A stretch of 64,000 bases of DNA. Source: Chitinophagales bacterium (GTDB lineage Bacteria; Bacteroidota; Bacteroidia; Chitinophagales; CAIOSU01). Within the stretch, counting starts at the first letter, position 1, and each line of letters opens with the position of its first letter. Below are positions 1-8,588 of this stretch, piece by piece. The DNA is taken from positions 1,138,591 through 1,202,590 of the forward strand of contig BPHB01000001.1 of assembly GCA_026003335.1 (NCBI GenBank), written 5' to 3'. The translations under genes were made by a program, and so were the position numbers. The notes under the pieces are model-generated. The model searched no databases and had not been told where the DNA came from. It was given only the letters and a program-made list of their open reading frames with translations.

Positions 1-9
1 GGGAGTAAG

Positions 10-1137
10 TCAATCTCTCTGCGGTAGTTGATTAAAGTAGTGCAGAATCAGGCTTGCTGCCCGCTGAGAGGCGCCCGGTTGTCCCAGCTTTTCACGCAAC
101 AGTCTATAGTCGGCAAATATCCGTTCCCTGGTTTTATTTTCCAGAATAGCCTGCAGCGCCTTCCTGAGATTGCTTTCATTTAAATCATATTGAATCAATT
201 CGGTAACCACCTGCTTTCCGCAAATCAAATTGACCAATGAAATAAACTGAACCTGTATCACAAAATACCCGATCACGTAAGAAATGAAGTTAGCGCAGTA
301 GCAAACTACCTGCGGAACATCAAAGAGAGCTGTTTCTAAAGTAGCGGTACCTGAAGTGACAAGGGCTGCAAAAGAATGGCTCAGCAGATCATAAGTCTGA
401 TCTATAACCAGCTTAACATTAGGATGATGTATATAGCTCTGATAAAAAGGTGCCCCGATGTGGCTTAACCCGGCCACTACAAACTGATAACCCGGAAAGT
501 GGTGTACCATCCTCAGCATAACCGGCAACATACGCTGTATTTCCTGCCTACGGCTGCCCGGTAAAAGGGCAATTATGCGTTTTTGCTCCAGATTGTTTTG
601 AATGAAAAAATTTTCATTCTGAGTATATGCAGACAGAGCATCCAGCAACGGATGACCGACAAAATCTACCCGATAGCCGTACTTCTGATAGAAGTCTTTC
701 TCAAAGGGAAGAATAACAAACATATGATCCACCCACTCTTTTATTTTTTTCACCCGGCTGATATTCCATGCCCAGACCTTCGGAGAGATGTAATAAAAAC
801 ATGGGATGCGCATTTTTCTCAGATAACGCGCCATGCGCATATTAAAACCCGGATAATCCACAAGAATGACTGCATGGGGCCTGAAAGCTGCAATATCTTC
901 CTTGCAATAGCGCAGATTCCTGCTAATGGTATGCAGATTGGTTAATACTTCCCAGAAACCCATAAAAGCCAACTCGCGATAATGGCGCACTATCTGAGCA
1001 CCTGCCTGTTGCATTTTGTCTCCGCCAAACCCACGAAAGACAATGCTCTTATCAGCCTTTTTTATTTCCCGGATGAGATTAGATGCATGTAAATCACCGG
1101 AAGCTTCTCCGACTATTATGTAAAAGCGCTTTTCCAC
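10..1137 (-). CDS. lpxB: Lipid-A-disaccharide synthase
   Basis: Glycosyltransferase family 19 enzyme that joins UDP-2,3-diacylglucosamine to lipid X to give the lipid A disaccharide, at the inner face of the inner membrane. The 375-residue length is normal for LpxB. The start carries the family signature GEASGDLHASNL (about residues 9-20). The middle has VLVDYPGFNMR, then the nucleotide-binding segment LLPGSRRQEI, and SGTATLETAL near residue 262. It is the last gene of a minus-strand group: surE, a small membrane protein, then lpxB with a 3-base gap, so the three are probably co-transcribed. Its stop codon lies 10 bases from the window edge. Identification is secure from motifs; the operon is inferred from spacing. 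Confidence 0.96.
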   Translation of the reverse strand: MEKRFYIIVGEASGDLHASNLIREIKKADKSIVFRGFGGDKMQQAGAQIVRHYRELAFMGFWEVLTNLHTISRNLRYCKEDIAAFRPHAVILVDYPGFNMRMARYLRKMRIPCFYYISPKVWAWNISRVKKIKEWVDHMFVILPFEKDFYQKYGYRVDFVGHPLLDALSAYTQNENFFIQNNLEQKRIIALLPGSRRQEIQRMLPVMLRMVHHFPGYQFVVAGLSHIGAPFYQSYIHHPNVKLVIDQTYDLLSHSFAALVTSGTATLETALFDVPQVVCYCANFISYVIGYFVIQVQFISLVNLICGKQVVTELIQYDLNESNLRKALQAILENKTRERIFADYRLLREKLGQPGASQRAASLILHYFNQLPQRD

Positions 1138-1140
1138 CGT

Positions 1141-1437
1141 TCACCCACCTGTAAGAAATTCTCTCCAAAAATAGGCAATGACTGCTGCGGTGAGCAGCAG
1201 CGTGGCGGTCATGACGCCACGCATAGCACGGGTGTTTCGACTCTGGTTGGCAATCAACAGGGGGATCAGGTTGGAGGCGATACTTAATATGCTGAGAAAT
1301 TTCAGGGATAGGCCGGGAGGACGGCCGAAGTAGTAGCGAATAAGTATCTGGTTAATTTCCTGCAGGATAAAAAAGAAAAGTACCGGGAACAGAAATCCCT
1401 GCAGAATACCGAAAAAAACCGTATTTCGCTTAAACAT
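1141..1437 (-). CDS. Small membrane protein between surE and lpxB
   Basis: A 98-residue protein with three likely membrane segments (about residues 8-28, 45-65 and 75-92) and a short basic loop (NQSRNTRAMRG) between the second and third. I do not recognise a named family. Its start overlaps the end of surE by 8 bases and its stop is 3 bases before lpxB, so it is almost certainly translated in the same operon. The context suggests an envelope role, but nothing in the sequence shows a catalytic function. Confidence 0.8.
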   Translation of the reverse strand: MFKRNTVFFGILQGFLFPVLFFFILQEINQILIRYYFGRPPGLSLKFLSILSIASNLIPLLIANQSRNTRAMRGVMTATLLLTAAVIAYFWREFLTGG

Positions 1438-2209
1438 GTAAATCCCATTTTTGATGCATGTGCTCCATAGCGTGAAAAGCTGTCAGGTCAAACTGCACCG
1501 GCACGATGGAAACATAGCCTTCTTTTAAAGCCCATTCATCGGTATCCTCGCGCTGATCATAGCTGACGAATTTACCTGTAAGCCAGTAGTATTTATGTCC
1601 GCGCGGGTCAACCCGTTCATCATAGTCTTCCTCCCATTTTGCATGTGCCTGCCTGCATACCTTCATACCTTTAATTTTTTCCAGCGGAAGCCTGGGTATG
1701 TTCACATTGAGCAATGTCCCCTGCGGAAGACCCTTCTCAAGCATCTGCCTGGCAATGATGTGGGCATAATGTTTAGATGCCGTAAAGTCGGCTTCAAAGG
1801 AATAGTCCAGCAACGAGAAGCCGATAGCTTTTATTCCCTCAATGCTGGCTTCTACCGCTGCTGACATAGTGCCGGAATAAATCACATTAATAGAAGAATT
1901 AGAACCATGATTGATGCCGGATACACACAGATCAGGGTTCTTACGCAATATCTTATCCTTAGCCAGCTTCACACAATCCACCGGTGTTCCGGAGCATTGA
2001 TAAGCCTCAATATCCCCAAAGAGGCTTACTTTTTCTACGCGTAAAGGATCACCAATGGTGATGGCATGCCCCATGCCCGATTGAGGTTTGTCGGGAGCTA
2101 CAACAACCACTTTGCCTAATGTGGTCATGGAGTCCACCAGAGCACGCAGCCCTGGGGCTGATACGCCATCATCGTTGGTAACCAAAATAAGCGGTGCCTC
2201 TGTGCTCAT
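1430..2209 (-). CDS. surE: 5'-nucleotidase SurE
   Basis: Metal-dependent cytoplasmic nucleoside 5'-monophosphate phosphatase (stationary-phase survival protein family). The N-terminus has the hallmark LVTNDDGVSAPGL, whose paired Asp residues bind the metal. The conserved Asn region SGINHGSNSS and SGTMSAAVEA follow at about residues 97-120. The length of 259 residues is typical. It is first in the surE - membrane protein - lpxB run on the minus strand, overlapping the next gene by 8 bases. About 80 bases separate it from the Rieske gene upstream, enough for its own promoter. Confidence 0.96.
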   Translation of the reverse strand: MSTEAPLILVTNDDGVSAPGLRALVDSMTTLGKVVVVAPDKPQSGMGHAITIGDPLRVEKVSLFGDIEAYQCSGTPVDCVKLAKDKILRKNPDLCVSGINHGSNSSINVIYSGTMSAAVEASIEGIKAIGFSLLDYSFEADFTASKHYAHIIARQMLEKGLPQGTLLNVNIPRLPLEKIKGMKVCRQAHAKWEEDYDERVDPRGHKYYWLTGKFVSYDQREDTDEWALKEGYVSIVPVQFDLTAFHAMEHMHQKWDLHV

Positions 2210-2290
2210 GGTAATCTTTCAGGCCGTTGTGCAAAGCTAACCGGATAAATGATTTAATGAGGAGCGACACACTTTGACCTCAAAAAACGG

Positions 2291-2701
2291 TCAGGATATT
2301 TTCACCACCACCTGGTCTTTGCGAATTTCTACGGGAAAGCGTTTGAGGTCTTCGGTTGCTTTACCGCTTTTTACAGAGCCGTCCGGGTTAAAGAGTGAGC
2401 CGTGTTTGGTGCATTTCAGTACTTTTCCGCTTTCTACTACCTTGCCGTTGCGATGGGTGCACACCAGCAGCAATGCCAGAAAGCTGTTGTCTTCGTTTTT
2501 CCGTATCAGAATATCGCCTTTATCAGGGTAAGGCATTATTACCGTGTTTTTCTTCTCAAAAGAAGCCAACGGCACCATTAGTTCATCGTCCTGAATTTTG
2601 AATACCGGCCGGGTGGCAATAAAACTTTGCAACATAAGGCCAGCTCCGGCAGCGGCAAGGCAGGTGCCGCATGCGGAAAGAAATTCTCTTCTGGTTGTCA
2701 T
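2291..2701 (-). CDS. Tat-exported Rieske [2Fe-2S] protein
   Basis: A 136-residue protein with a twin-arginine signal (TRREFL at residues 3-8) and a hydrophobic stretch, followed by one Rieske domain. The cluster ligands are visible as C-x-H (CTHRNG) and C-x-x-H (CTKHGSLFNPDGS), 13 residues apart. The usual extra Cys residues that form the disulfide of high-potential Rieske proteins (CTHLGC and CPCH forms) are replaced by non-Cys residues, so a lower-potential or less stable cluster is expected; that is inference. It sits between surE and a LysE carrier, not beside cytochrome bc genes, so its electron partner is unknown. Confidence 0.85.
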   Translation of the reverse strand: MTTRREFLSACGTCLAAAGAGLMLQSFIATRPVFKIQDDELMVPLASFEKKNTVIMPYPDKGDILIRKNEDNSFLALLLVCTHRNGKVVESGKVLKCTKHGSLFNPDGSVKSGKATEDLKRFPVEIRKDQVVVKIS

Positions 2702-2734
2702 AGAATGCAGTTTTATGATTAACGTTTTAAACGC

Positions 2735-3439
2735 TCACTCCGGGGTCCATATGATATGATGGATTGGGGCCCACATTTTCTTATGCATAAAACCTGTTGT
2801 TTCTTTTTTCAGATGGGTATCGTTGCCGTCTTTTTTAGTCATTACCAACCAAGCCATGCGCAATCCAAATATAATTAAGATAAGACCTATCACACGGTAA
2901 ATTTTTGTTAGCAAAGCCGGCTGTACAATGTTCTTGAACTTATGAGAAAACAATACTTTGATGATGTCTCCGGTAAAAATGCCACTCACTATACCTCCCA
3001 AAAAAAAAAGAATTTCATGCAGATTTTCGTAGTTGGCGCGCGCCAGGGTGATTAAACCGATCCATACTACAAACACAAACGGATTTACGAAGTTTACCAG
3101 AAAGCCCTTTGCAAAAAACGCAGAATAACCGGCAGAGGATAAAGCGATTCTATTCTCGTCATATAAAACAGGTTTCAACAGATATCTCAGTCCAAGTGCA
3201 AGCAGGATCACTGTGCCTGCGATACCCAGCCAGAACTGATTCACCGGATTTTTAAAAAATGGCATGGCTCCGAAAAGGCAGAGCATCAGGCAAAGTACAT
3301 CGCTGGCTAAAATACCCAAAGCAACCGTGATACCCGCTTTAAAGCCATATTGCAAAGAGCTTTTGAGCAGGGTAAAAAATACCGGACCAAGAAATATAAT
3401 CATGGCCAATCCAATCCCATATCCTTTCAAATACACCAT
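2735..3439 (-). CDS. LysE-family exporter
   Basis: Inner-membrane carrier of the LysE/RhtB superfamily, which exports amino acids or similar small molecules. About six membrane segments are visible. The first carries the family glycine-proline motif FLGPVFFTLLKSSLQYG (about residues 16-32). The C-terminal 30 residues are polar and basic, longer than in typical LysE proteins. It has 234 residues against about 200-210 for the family. It is upstream of the Rieske gene on the same strand with a 33-base gap. Substrate cannot be inferred. Confidence 0.85.
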   Translation of the reverse strand: MVYLKGYGIGLAMIIFLGPVFFTLLKSSLQYGFKAGITVALGILASDVLCLMLCLFGAMPFFKNPVNQFWLGIAGTVILLALGLRYLLKPVLYDENRIALSSAGYSAFFAKGFLVNFVNPFVFVVWIGLITLARANYENLHEILFFLGGIVSGIFTGDIIKVLFSHKFKNIVQPALLTKIYRVIGLILIIFGLRMAWLVMTKKDGNDTHLKKETTGFMHKKMWAPIHHIIWTPE

Positions 3440-3496
3440 TAAGCGAAATTGACCTTTTAGAACTAATCCGTTTTGGCAGAGCCGGTAAAAACTGTA

Positions 3497-6433
3497 TCAA
3501 TCATCCAGAATCACCACCTTAACAGTCTGCTGTGCCTTATTATTCCATACCCTCAGGAGGTAGACTCCCGGTGAGCAACGTTCGGTATTTACTACTATCG
3601 TTTGGAGGGTTGCAGGAAGGTTTTGAGCGAATACCGGTACCCCCTGAGGGCAAATGAATTGCACGTATCGTTCACCTGTATCTTCATCTATGATTACGTA
3701 GAGAGGATTATTCCGGCTTGCAGGATTGGGAAACACCTGTACCTTTTTATCCCGTAGCCTAAAAATGCCGGTAGCGCTGTCCTCAATATAGATGTCAAAA
3801 ACATCGGCCTCATAAAAAGGTATCAGTTGGTTACCAGCCAGGTCTTCACATATATCCACTGCCACATCTATATCTGCAATAATCTGCGGCACATAAGCCA
3901 CATCAAAAACGGAAATAAATGTTTGCACATCCGTCCACTTACTTGCGCCCACATCGGCTGTTAGCACTGTACCTAAAGGATTTTCTGCCGGAAACCTGAC
4001 CAGCGGCTTGAAGAAGGTGTCCATTGGCTCATTAAAAAACAAGGTAACGTGAAAGGTGCCCATGCCTGTCAGGGAAGCAGTTACGGTGTCATGGCTTGTC
4101 TGTATATGAGTGATGTATGGATCTTTGGTATCTATACTAAATACGTTCATTGCGGTGTAATCGACTTGTTCGTTTGCGACCACATCCCTGGCTCCGCTTA
4201 CTTTTACATCAATATCGCGGAGGTTCAGCTCCGCATCCGCAACATCATAATAGGCTCTAAAAACCGAATCATCCACCCACCTGCTACCAGATGCATGGTA
4301 AGTCAGGGACACACCAGGATTCTCCACAGGGAAAGCGATGACCGGAGTAAGAGTTGTATCCATGGGTTCATTAAATACCACGGCTAGTGAAAAGGATGCC
4401 TCTCCCGTATCAGTATCGGCAACCAAGTGTTTTGACGGTAAAATGTGTAATACCCTCGGTCTTCGCGTATCAAAGTAGGTTTCGGCAAATTCTACAACAC
4501 GCGGACCCAGAACCATGCCGATAAGCCGGCCGGGCATATCATCAGCAGGCGGATGAATACCGCCAAAAATGCGCGAAAGGCTGCATTGATCGGAGGCATC
4601 ACGATACGTAGCCCATTGCAAGGTGACATCTACACTCGGGCCGTCTTCAAATACAAGAAACTGGTTTTTAGGTGCATGAAACTCGCCTATGCCTCCAGGG
4701 AAATAGGCATCTCCGGTGATGGCCGTCAACACTTCGGCAGCCGTACGCGAGTAGGTAGAGTGGCCGGATATGTATCCGGCAAAGGGGGGAGTAATAAAAG
4801 TAGGACGCTGGTAGGGCCACCAGTTTTCGGCTAATATCCAATCCACTCCTGCCACATCCGTAGCCGGATCATGGATATAAGACGGACCCCGCCATGCCTT
4901 CAGTTTGATTTTGTTGACATGCTGATTGCCCGGCCCGGCAAGCGAATCGCCCGGCTGTACAAGCTCTATGAATCCCGGCACCAGCGGAATGCCGTTTCGC
5001 GAATAGTTGGGCAATAAGGAATCTGAGCTCTGTCCCTGCTGACACATATACCGTATCGCAGATATGGGACGCACATAGTCATACCATCCTTTTATGCTCC
5101 ATGCCGTGATGGCCGCATCATGCATGGCACCTCCCAAAGTGAAATAGGACTTCACATCCCATTCCAGCGGATCTATTACATCACCCCGCCCCCGCCATTT
5201 GCGAACAAACAGCGGATGATCCGCTACATAGTTTAATATGGTAAACCAATGCCCCGGTGGTGTTTCCGAGTGAGGGCCGTCAGCCCAAAACTCAGCCAGC
5301 ACACGCGTATAATCTCCTCTTGGAACAATCTGAGGTACATAGGGCAAACCGGTTTTAGGATTGAGGCTGTGCCCAGGACTATAGTCCCCGCCTCCCAGCA
5401 AATCATAAAAGTTTCTCTGGTCGGGAATAGTTGTCGGGTAATGCTGCAGATTTCCAATACTTCCTGGCGATATATCCCACATTACACTATCAGAAGGGTC
5501 CAGCATGGATGACCAGATGGCAACCAGCGCAAAGGTCCATTTATACTCTTCACTCAGGCCACCACCTGAAGCCGTATCCAGCAAAGGAGGCGGGCCGGGA
5601 TCAAGATACACCAGGTAGGGGTTTGCATCGCGTATATGGATAGTGCGGTCAGAATCCCTGAGAGAAAAAGGCTGCACATCGCCCCATTCAGGACTGAGAA
5701 ATTCAGGAGTATTACCCGGAATAATGTTCCCGCTCTGGTCAATAAAAATGTCCAGGGTTAAGGGCTGCCATAAATTGGGGTCCTGAATGGAAGGATTACC
5801 GGGTAAGACAGGAATGAGGGGAGGGTTGCGCGGTTGATAATATGTATTGGCGTAGTTGTTCTGTTCATTGGAGCCATCCTGAAGCCCGAATCCGATATAT
5901 TGCTGCGCAATATAATTGCCCAGGGCGGCAGGTGTATCGGTGTAGTTCGTGGAGTGGTAAGAGGAGTCATATCCCAGAGCGAGAAAGAGTGAATCCACAG
6001 CAGCCATGGTCAAACTGCTGTTGGGTGAGGTGCGAAAGCGGTGTTTCAGTAACCTGTATGCCGCATAACTGATTGCTTCTTCCCGGGCGGCTTGCATGTC
6101 AGCTGGCGTGTTTACTCCGCTAAAGGGGCAAAAAAAACTACCCACCGTATCCCCGAGCAGGTAAGGTACCGCAACACTATCGTAAGCTGCCCATGCATCA
6201 TACATAGCAGCCGACAAATGGAACAGATTGCGCGCATGAACAGTAGGGCGGGCATAATCTTTTCGGATTGCATTCAACAAAGCTTCGTTCCATTTCCTGG
6301 CTACGGAATGCTGCGCATAAATCGGGTGTAGTACTGTTCCGCCGAGTATCAGCATGCCGGTAAATACAAATACTGCTGCCGGCCAGCAATAGAGGATAAG
6401 ACCATTTTGGGCACTATTCCGTTCCACGATCAA
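3497..6433 (-). CDS. T9SS-secreted vanadium haloperoxidase/PAP2-like enzyme
   Basis: A 978-residue secreted protein. A membrane-type signal lies at residues 14-40, then a vanadium-dependent haloperoxidase/PAP2 domain (about 50-640). Oxyanion-binding residues fit the family: an Arg in YDYVRPISAIRYM, then GYISGHSTYSRTAAEVL with the Gly-His-Ser core, and a late His in GGIHPPADD. Two ~105-residue beta-sandwich repeats follow, each with the phrase FNEPMDT, and the end is a T9SS type A sorting domain (VFPNPASRN, final VVILDD). Relatives are either vanadate haloperoxidases or acid phosphatases; the sequence does not decide which. The sorting domain predicts export across the outer membrane and attachment or release at the surface. 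It appears monocistronic. Confidence 0.88.
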   Translation of the reverse strand: MIVERNSAQNGLILYCWPAAVFVFTGMLILGGTVLHPIYAQHSVARKWNEALLNAIRKDYARPTVHARNLFHLSAAMYDAWAAYDSVAVPYLLGDTVGSFFCPFSGVNTPADMQAAREEAISYAAYRLLKHRFRTSPNSSLTMAAVDSLFLALGYDSSYHSTNYTDTPAALGNYIAQQYIGFGLQDGSNEQNNYANTYYQPRNPPLIPVLPGNPSIQDPNLWQPLTLDIFIDQSGNIIPGNTPEFLSPEWGDVQPFSLRDSDRTIHIRDANPYLVYLDPGPPPLLDTASGGGLSEEYKWTFALVAIWSSMLDPSDSVMWDISPGSIGNLQHYPTTIPDQRNFYDLLGGGDYSPGHSLNPKTGLPYVPQIVPRGDYTRVLAEFWADGPHSETPPGHWFTILNYVADHPLFVRKWRGRGDVIDPLEWDVKSYFTLGGAMHDAAITAWSIKGWYDYVRPISAIRYMCQQGQSSDSLLPNYSRNGIPLVPGFIELVQPGDSLAGPGNQHVNKIKLKAWRGPSYIHDPATDVAGVDWILAENWWPYQRPTFITPPFAGYISGHSTYSRTAAEVLTAITGDAYFPGGIGEFHAPKNQFLVFEDGPSVDVTLQWATYRDASDQCSLSRIFGGIHPPADDMPGRLIGMVLGPRVVEFAETYFDTRRPRVLHILPSKHLVADTDTGEASFSLAVVFNEPMDTTLTPVIAFPVENPGVSLTYHASGSRWVDDSVFRAYYDVADAELNLRDIDVKVSGARDVVANEQVDYTAMNVFSIDTKDPYITHIQTSHDTVTASLTGMGTFHVTLFFNEPMDTFFKPLVRFPAENPLGTVLTADVGASKWTDVQTFISVFDVAYVPQIIADIDVAVDICEDLAGNQLIPFYEADVFDIYIEDSATGIFRLRDKKVQVFPNPASRNNPLYVIIDEDTGERYVQFICPQGVPVFAQNLPATLQTIVVNTERCSPGVYLLRVWNNKAQQTVKVVILDD

Positions 6434-6504
6434 AAAAAACTAATGCGGCTTAATGTAACAGCACATGTGCACTTACTGAACTCAAAGCGAAAACCCATTA
6501 TCCT

Positions 6505-7002
6505 CTATTCTTTTTTTATATAAACCTCTGCATCTTTATCAAAAAAGAAACTCAGATGCATGTACTTCTGGAAAAAAGCTCTCAGGTCTTTTGAGGAATC
6601 AAACTTCTCATCAATATTATCCGTTACTGGAGTGAGCGCTACCTTGCGCCCGTCCGGAGCCATTTCGTATTTGTAAAACAGATAAGACTTTTTTACGGTA
6701 TCAGGTGCGTAAACGGTAAAAAACAGAATAGAATCCAGATTCGTCAGGTAGGCATTGTAAGTGAGAGTGTCGTCTTTATGTCCGTGTCCATTAACTTTTA
6801 TTTTCAGAATCGTGTAGGTGTACTCATCGCCCGGGGAAACACGATACAGGTATTCTTTATCAGCGGTATTGACCCACTCGCCCAGCAACCGCTTATCAAT
6901 CCTGACGAAAGGTTTATCCAAGGGTACTTCTGAGCCATAGGGGCAACCGGTCAGCAGCAATAATGACAATATACCCACCATCCATGCGGTTATTCTACCC
7001 AT
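6505..7002 (-). CDS. Putative lipoprotein, unknown function
   Basis: A 165-residue protein with a lipoprotein signal: hydrophobic core LSLLLLTG followed by Cys20, so signal peptidase II cleavage and lipid anchoring are expected. The mature part is rich in Tyr, Asp and Lys and looks like a small all-beta domain; I do not recognise a family. It lies 71 bases upstream of the haloperoxidase-like gene on the same strand and could share its transcript. A candidate structured RNA begins about 60 bases upstream of its start on the same strand. Confidence 0.75.
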   Translation of the reverse strand: MGRITAWMVGILSLLLLTGCPYGSEVPLDKPFVRIDKRLLGEWVNTADKEYLYRVSPGDEYTYTILKIKVNGHGHKDDTLTYNAYLTNLDSILFFTVYAPDTVKKSYLFYKYEMAPDGRKVALTPVTDNIDEKFDSSKDLRAFFQKYMHLSFFFDKDAEVYIKKE

Positions 7003-7059
7003 TTCAATACGCTTTAATACAAAAATACAAATTTTACCGGTGCTGCTGTAAAGAAATAA

Positions 7060-7294
7060 AAAAGCCCATACAGTAAGTGCTGGTTTAGAAAAAGCCCCTT
7101 ATAACGAACGATAAGGTTACCGGCTGGGGTTGAGTATCCTCTGCCACCTCAAGGCGGATCCGGAAAGCAGCGCTGGACGAACCAGTTTATTTTCCGGTTG
7201 AGGCCCGCTCTTGCCCAGCCTTGGCTTCCTCAATGGTTTACTGTTGAGCTTTTCAAACGTCACTTACCGTATGGACCTGTTACTTTGTTTTCCA
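7060..7294 (-). ncRNA. Candidate 6S-like rod-shaped RNA
   Basis: The only stretch over 300 bases without a protein gene (7003-7475) contains nested inverted repeats. 7066-7079 pairs with 7261-7274 (13 of 14 positions). 7083-7095 pairs with 7248-7258 through GTTT/AAAC, GAAAA/TTTTC and GC/GC with two single-base bulges. 7122-7128 (GGCTGGG) pairs with 7214-7220. Inside these, 7147-7152 pairs with 7198-7203, 7160-7163 with 7194-7197, and 7173-7176 with 7182-7185. An unpaired zone of about 26 bases per side separates the outer and inner stems, giving the stem - large bubble - terminal stem plan of 6S RNA. On the minus strand the closing stem runs straight into GGGCTTTTTTA, and a promoter-like GTTCTTTG lies at 7301-7308, so the minus strand is favoured. 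The exact ends and the 6S identity are inference. Confidence 0.45.
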
Positions 7295-7433
7295 TTCTTG
7301 CAAAGAACGCTGCATCTAATTTATGAAAGCAGTTTAAAAATCACAAATGAATCCTGAAAATTTCACATACTCCAAACTTTGCCATTCAAAAAAAAAAAAG
7401 ATAAAAATTTAACACTGTATTTTAAAAACTTTT

Positions 7434-7441
7434 TAGCTTTG
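7434..7441 (+). promoter_or_regulatory. Promoter -7 box TAGCTTTG
   Basis: Perfect match to the Bacteroidota housekeeping -7 element TAnnTTTG, 35 bases before the ATG of the small lipoprotein gene at 7476 and preceded by an A/T-rich tract. No clear -33 TTG element is seen. Confidence 0.5.
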
Positions 7442-7475
7442 CACCGGACATTAAAAATCTGTCCTGCTTTTTATT

Positions 7476-7679
7476 ATGGAAAAATTGGTTTTTGCCCTTC
7501 TTATTTCCGGAATGCTGGTTGCCTGTAACTCGCAAACAGCTTCCGAATCATCCAACACATCAACCGAGACCGAGCAGGTCACTACCCCCGCTGAAACGCC
7601 TGCAGCGCAGACACCTGCAGATACCACAGTGGCGGACAGTGTTGCTGTACCGGCGGACACAACTGCCGTTGCACAGTAA
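7476..7679 (+). CDS. Small Thr/Ala-rich lipoprotein
   Basis: A 67-residue protein with a short signal ending LVAC (Cys17 is the lipid anchor). The rest is low-complexity, rich in Thr, Ala, Pro, Glu and Asp, for example TPAETPAAQTPADTT. No fold is expected beyond a flexible acidic tail, so it is probably a surface or periplasmic anchor peptide of unknown role. It stands alone, with a good -7 box upstream and an intrinsic terminator 20 bases after the stop, which together support a real short transcription unit. Confidence 0.75.
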   Translation: MEKLVFALLISGMLVACNSQTASESSNTSTETEQVTTPAETPAAQTPADTTVADSVAVPADTTAVAQ

Positions 7680-7698
7680 AGGCTCTGATTCGGATAGG

Positions 7699-7733
7699 AA
7701 AAAACCTGCCTCAGTTGAGGGGCAGGTTTTTTT
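7699..7733 (+). terminator. Intrinsic terminator after small lipoprotein gene
   Basis: AAAAAACCTGCC (7699-7710), a ten-base loop, then GGCAGGTTTTTTT (7721-7733). The stem is flanked by A and T runs, so it could work in both directions and also stop transcription from the right. Confidence 0.8.
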
Positions 7734-7808
7734 GTACTTGTTGTAAAAGCTCCGGTTAAAATACCACAGGAAGAATAATCACTTATCTATTGTAACGTAG
7801 CGCTTGCG

Positions 7809-7880
7809 TGACCCAGCCGGGATTTGAACCCGGGACCCCTTGCTTAAAAGGCAAATGCTCTACCGCTGAGCTACTGGGTC
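7809..7880 (-). tRNA. tRNA-Lys (anticodon TTT)
   Basis: A complete 72-base cloverleaf on the minus strand. The acceptor stem is GACCCAG/CTGGGTC and the discriminator base is A. The D arm contains AGCTCAGCGGTAGAGC. The anticodon loop CTTTTAA gives anticodon TTT, and the T arm is CCGGG-TTCAAAT-CCCGG. The 3' CCA is not encoded, so it must be added by the CCA-adding enzyme, for which a gene lies at 26779-28212. Confidence 0.97.
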
Positions 7881-7971
7881 GGAAATTTACCGTTGTGCAA
7901 TGTAAACGGAGCGGCAAATTTAAGCATCCATTTTTCCATAGCAAAAGGAAAATGGAAAATTGATTGCAAGT

Positions 7972-8574
7972 TTATTCTCTTACCCATCGGATTTTTTCAT
8001 CTATCGGTCGCCTCGTGCCGCTCGGCCATTCGTCCTTTGCAAAGCCCACATATAAAAAACCCATCAACCGATCTTCAGGATTGTGCAGCCCAAAATAGGG
8101 TTTAGCTTCCTCAGCATAGGTTATGCCTCCGGTGGTCCAATAAGTCGCCACCCCGTAGGCTGTTGCAGTAAGCATCATGTTTTGCACAGCACAGGCCACT
8201 GATGCAATTTCCTCAATGAGGGGAATTTTTTGCGATGGTTGCCTTATCATGCCAAGAGCTATCACATGGGAAGCCAGCATGGGTCTTTGAACCAGCTTGT
8301 CATATTTAGTCTGCTTAAATTCCGTAACAGGGGTGATTTGCTTATACAGGGAAGCCTGGTATTCTCCCAGTTTGCTTAGTCCCTTTCCGGTGAAAACAAC
8401 AAATCGCCAAGGCTCGGTCAGTCCATGGGTGGGAGCCCAGTTGGCACTATCCAACATATACTCTATTATGCTATCTTCTACCTTGCGGTGGGGATGAAAT
8501 GATTCCGGAGGAATGCTTCTACGCTGCCGGATAACCTGCAGCACGGATGCGGCTATATTGTGCACGTGTGACAA
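7972..8574 (-). CDS. Nitroreductase-family flavoprotein
   Basis: A 200-residue member of the FMN-dependent nitroreductase superfamily, predicted cytoplasmic, reducing nitro groups, quinones or similar with NAD(P)H. The N-terminal RQRRSIPPESF and SANWAPTHGLTEPWRFVVF match the flavin-binding start of the family, and the later GVATYWTTGG and GFLYVGFAKDE match its C-terminal half. The physiological substrate is not evident. It follows the BamE-like lipoprotein gene by 14 bases on the same strand, so the two are likely co-transcribed. Confidence 0.92.
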   Translation of the reverse strand: MSHVHNIAASVLQVIRQRRSIPPESFHPHRKVEDSIIEYMLDSANWAPTHGLTEPWRFVVFTGKGLSKLGEYQASLYKQITPVTEFKQTKYDKLVQRPMLASHVIALGMIRQPSQKIPLIEEIASVACAVQNMMLTATAYGVATYWTTGGITYAEEAKPYFGLHNPEDRLMGFLYVGFAKDEWPSGTRRPIDEKIRWVRE

Positions 8575-8588
8575 ATTACAAAACCCAC

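Noticed and set aside
7060-7294. SRP RNA, RNase P RNA or tmRNA for the structured gap
   Set aside because: There is a TCCGGAAAGCAGC resembling the SRP apical loop, but the canonical GGAAGGAAGCAG form and stem are missing. The RNase P core sequences and the tRNA-like end of tmRNA are also absent.
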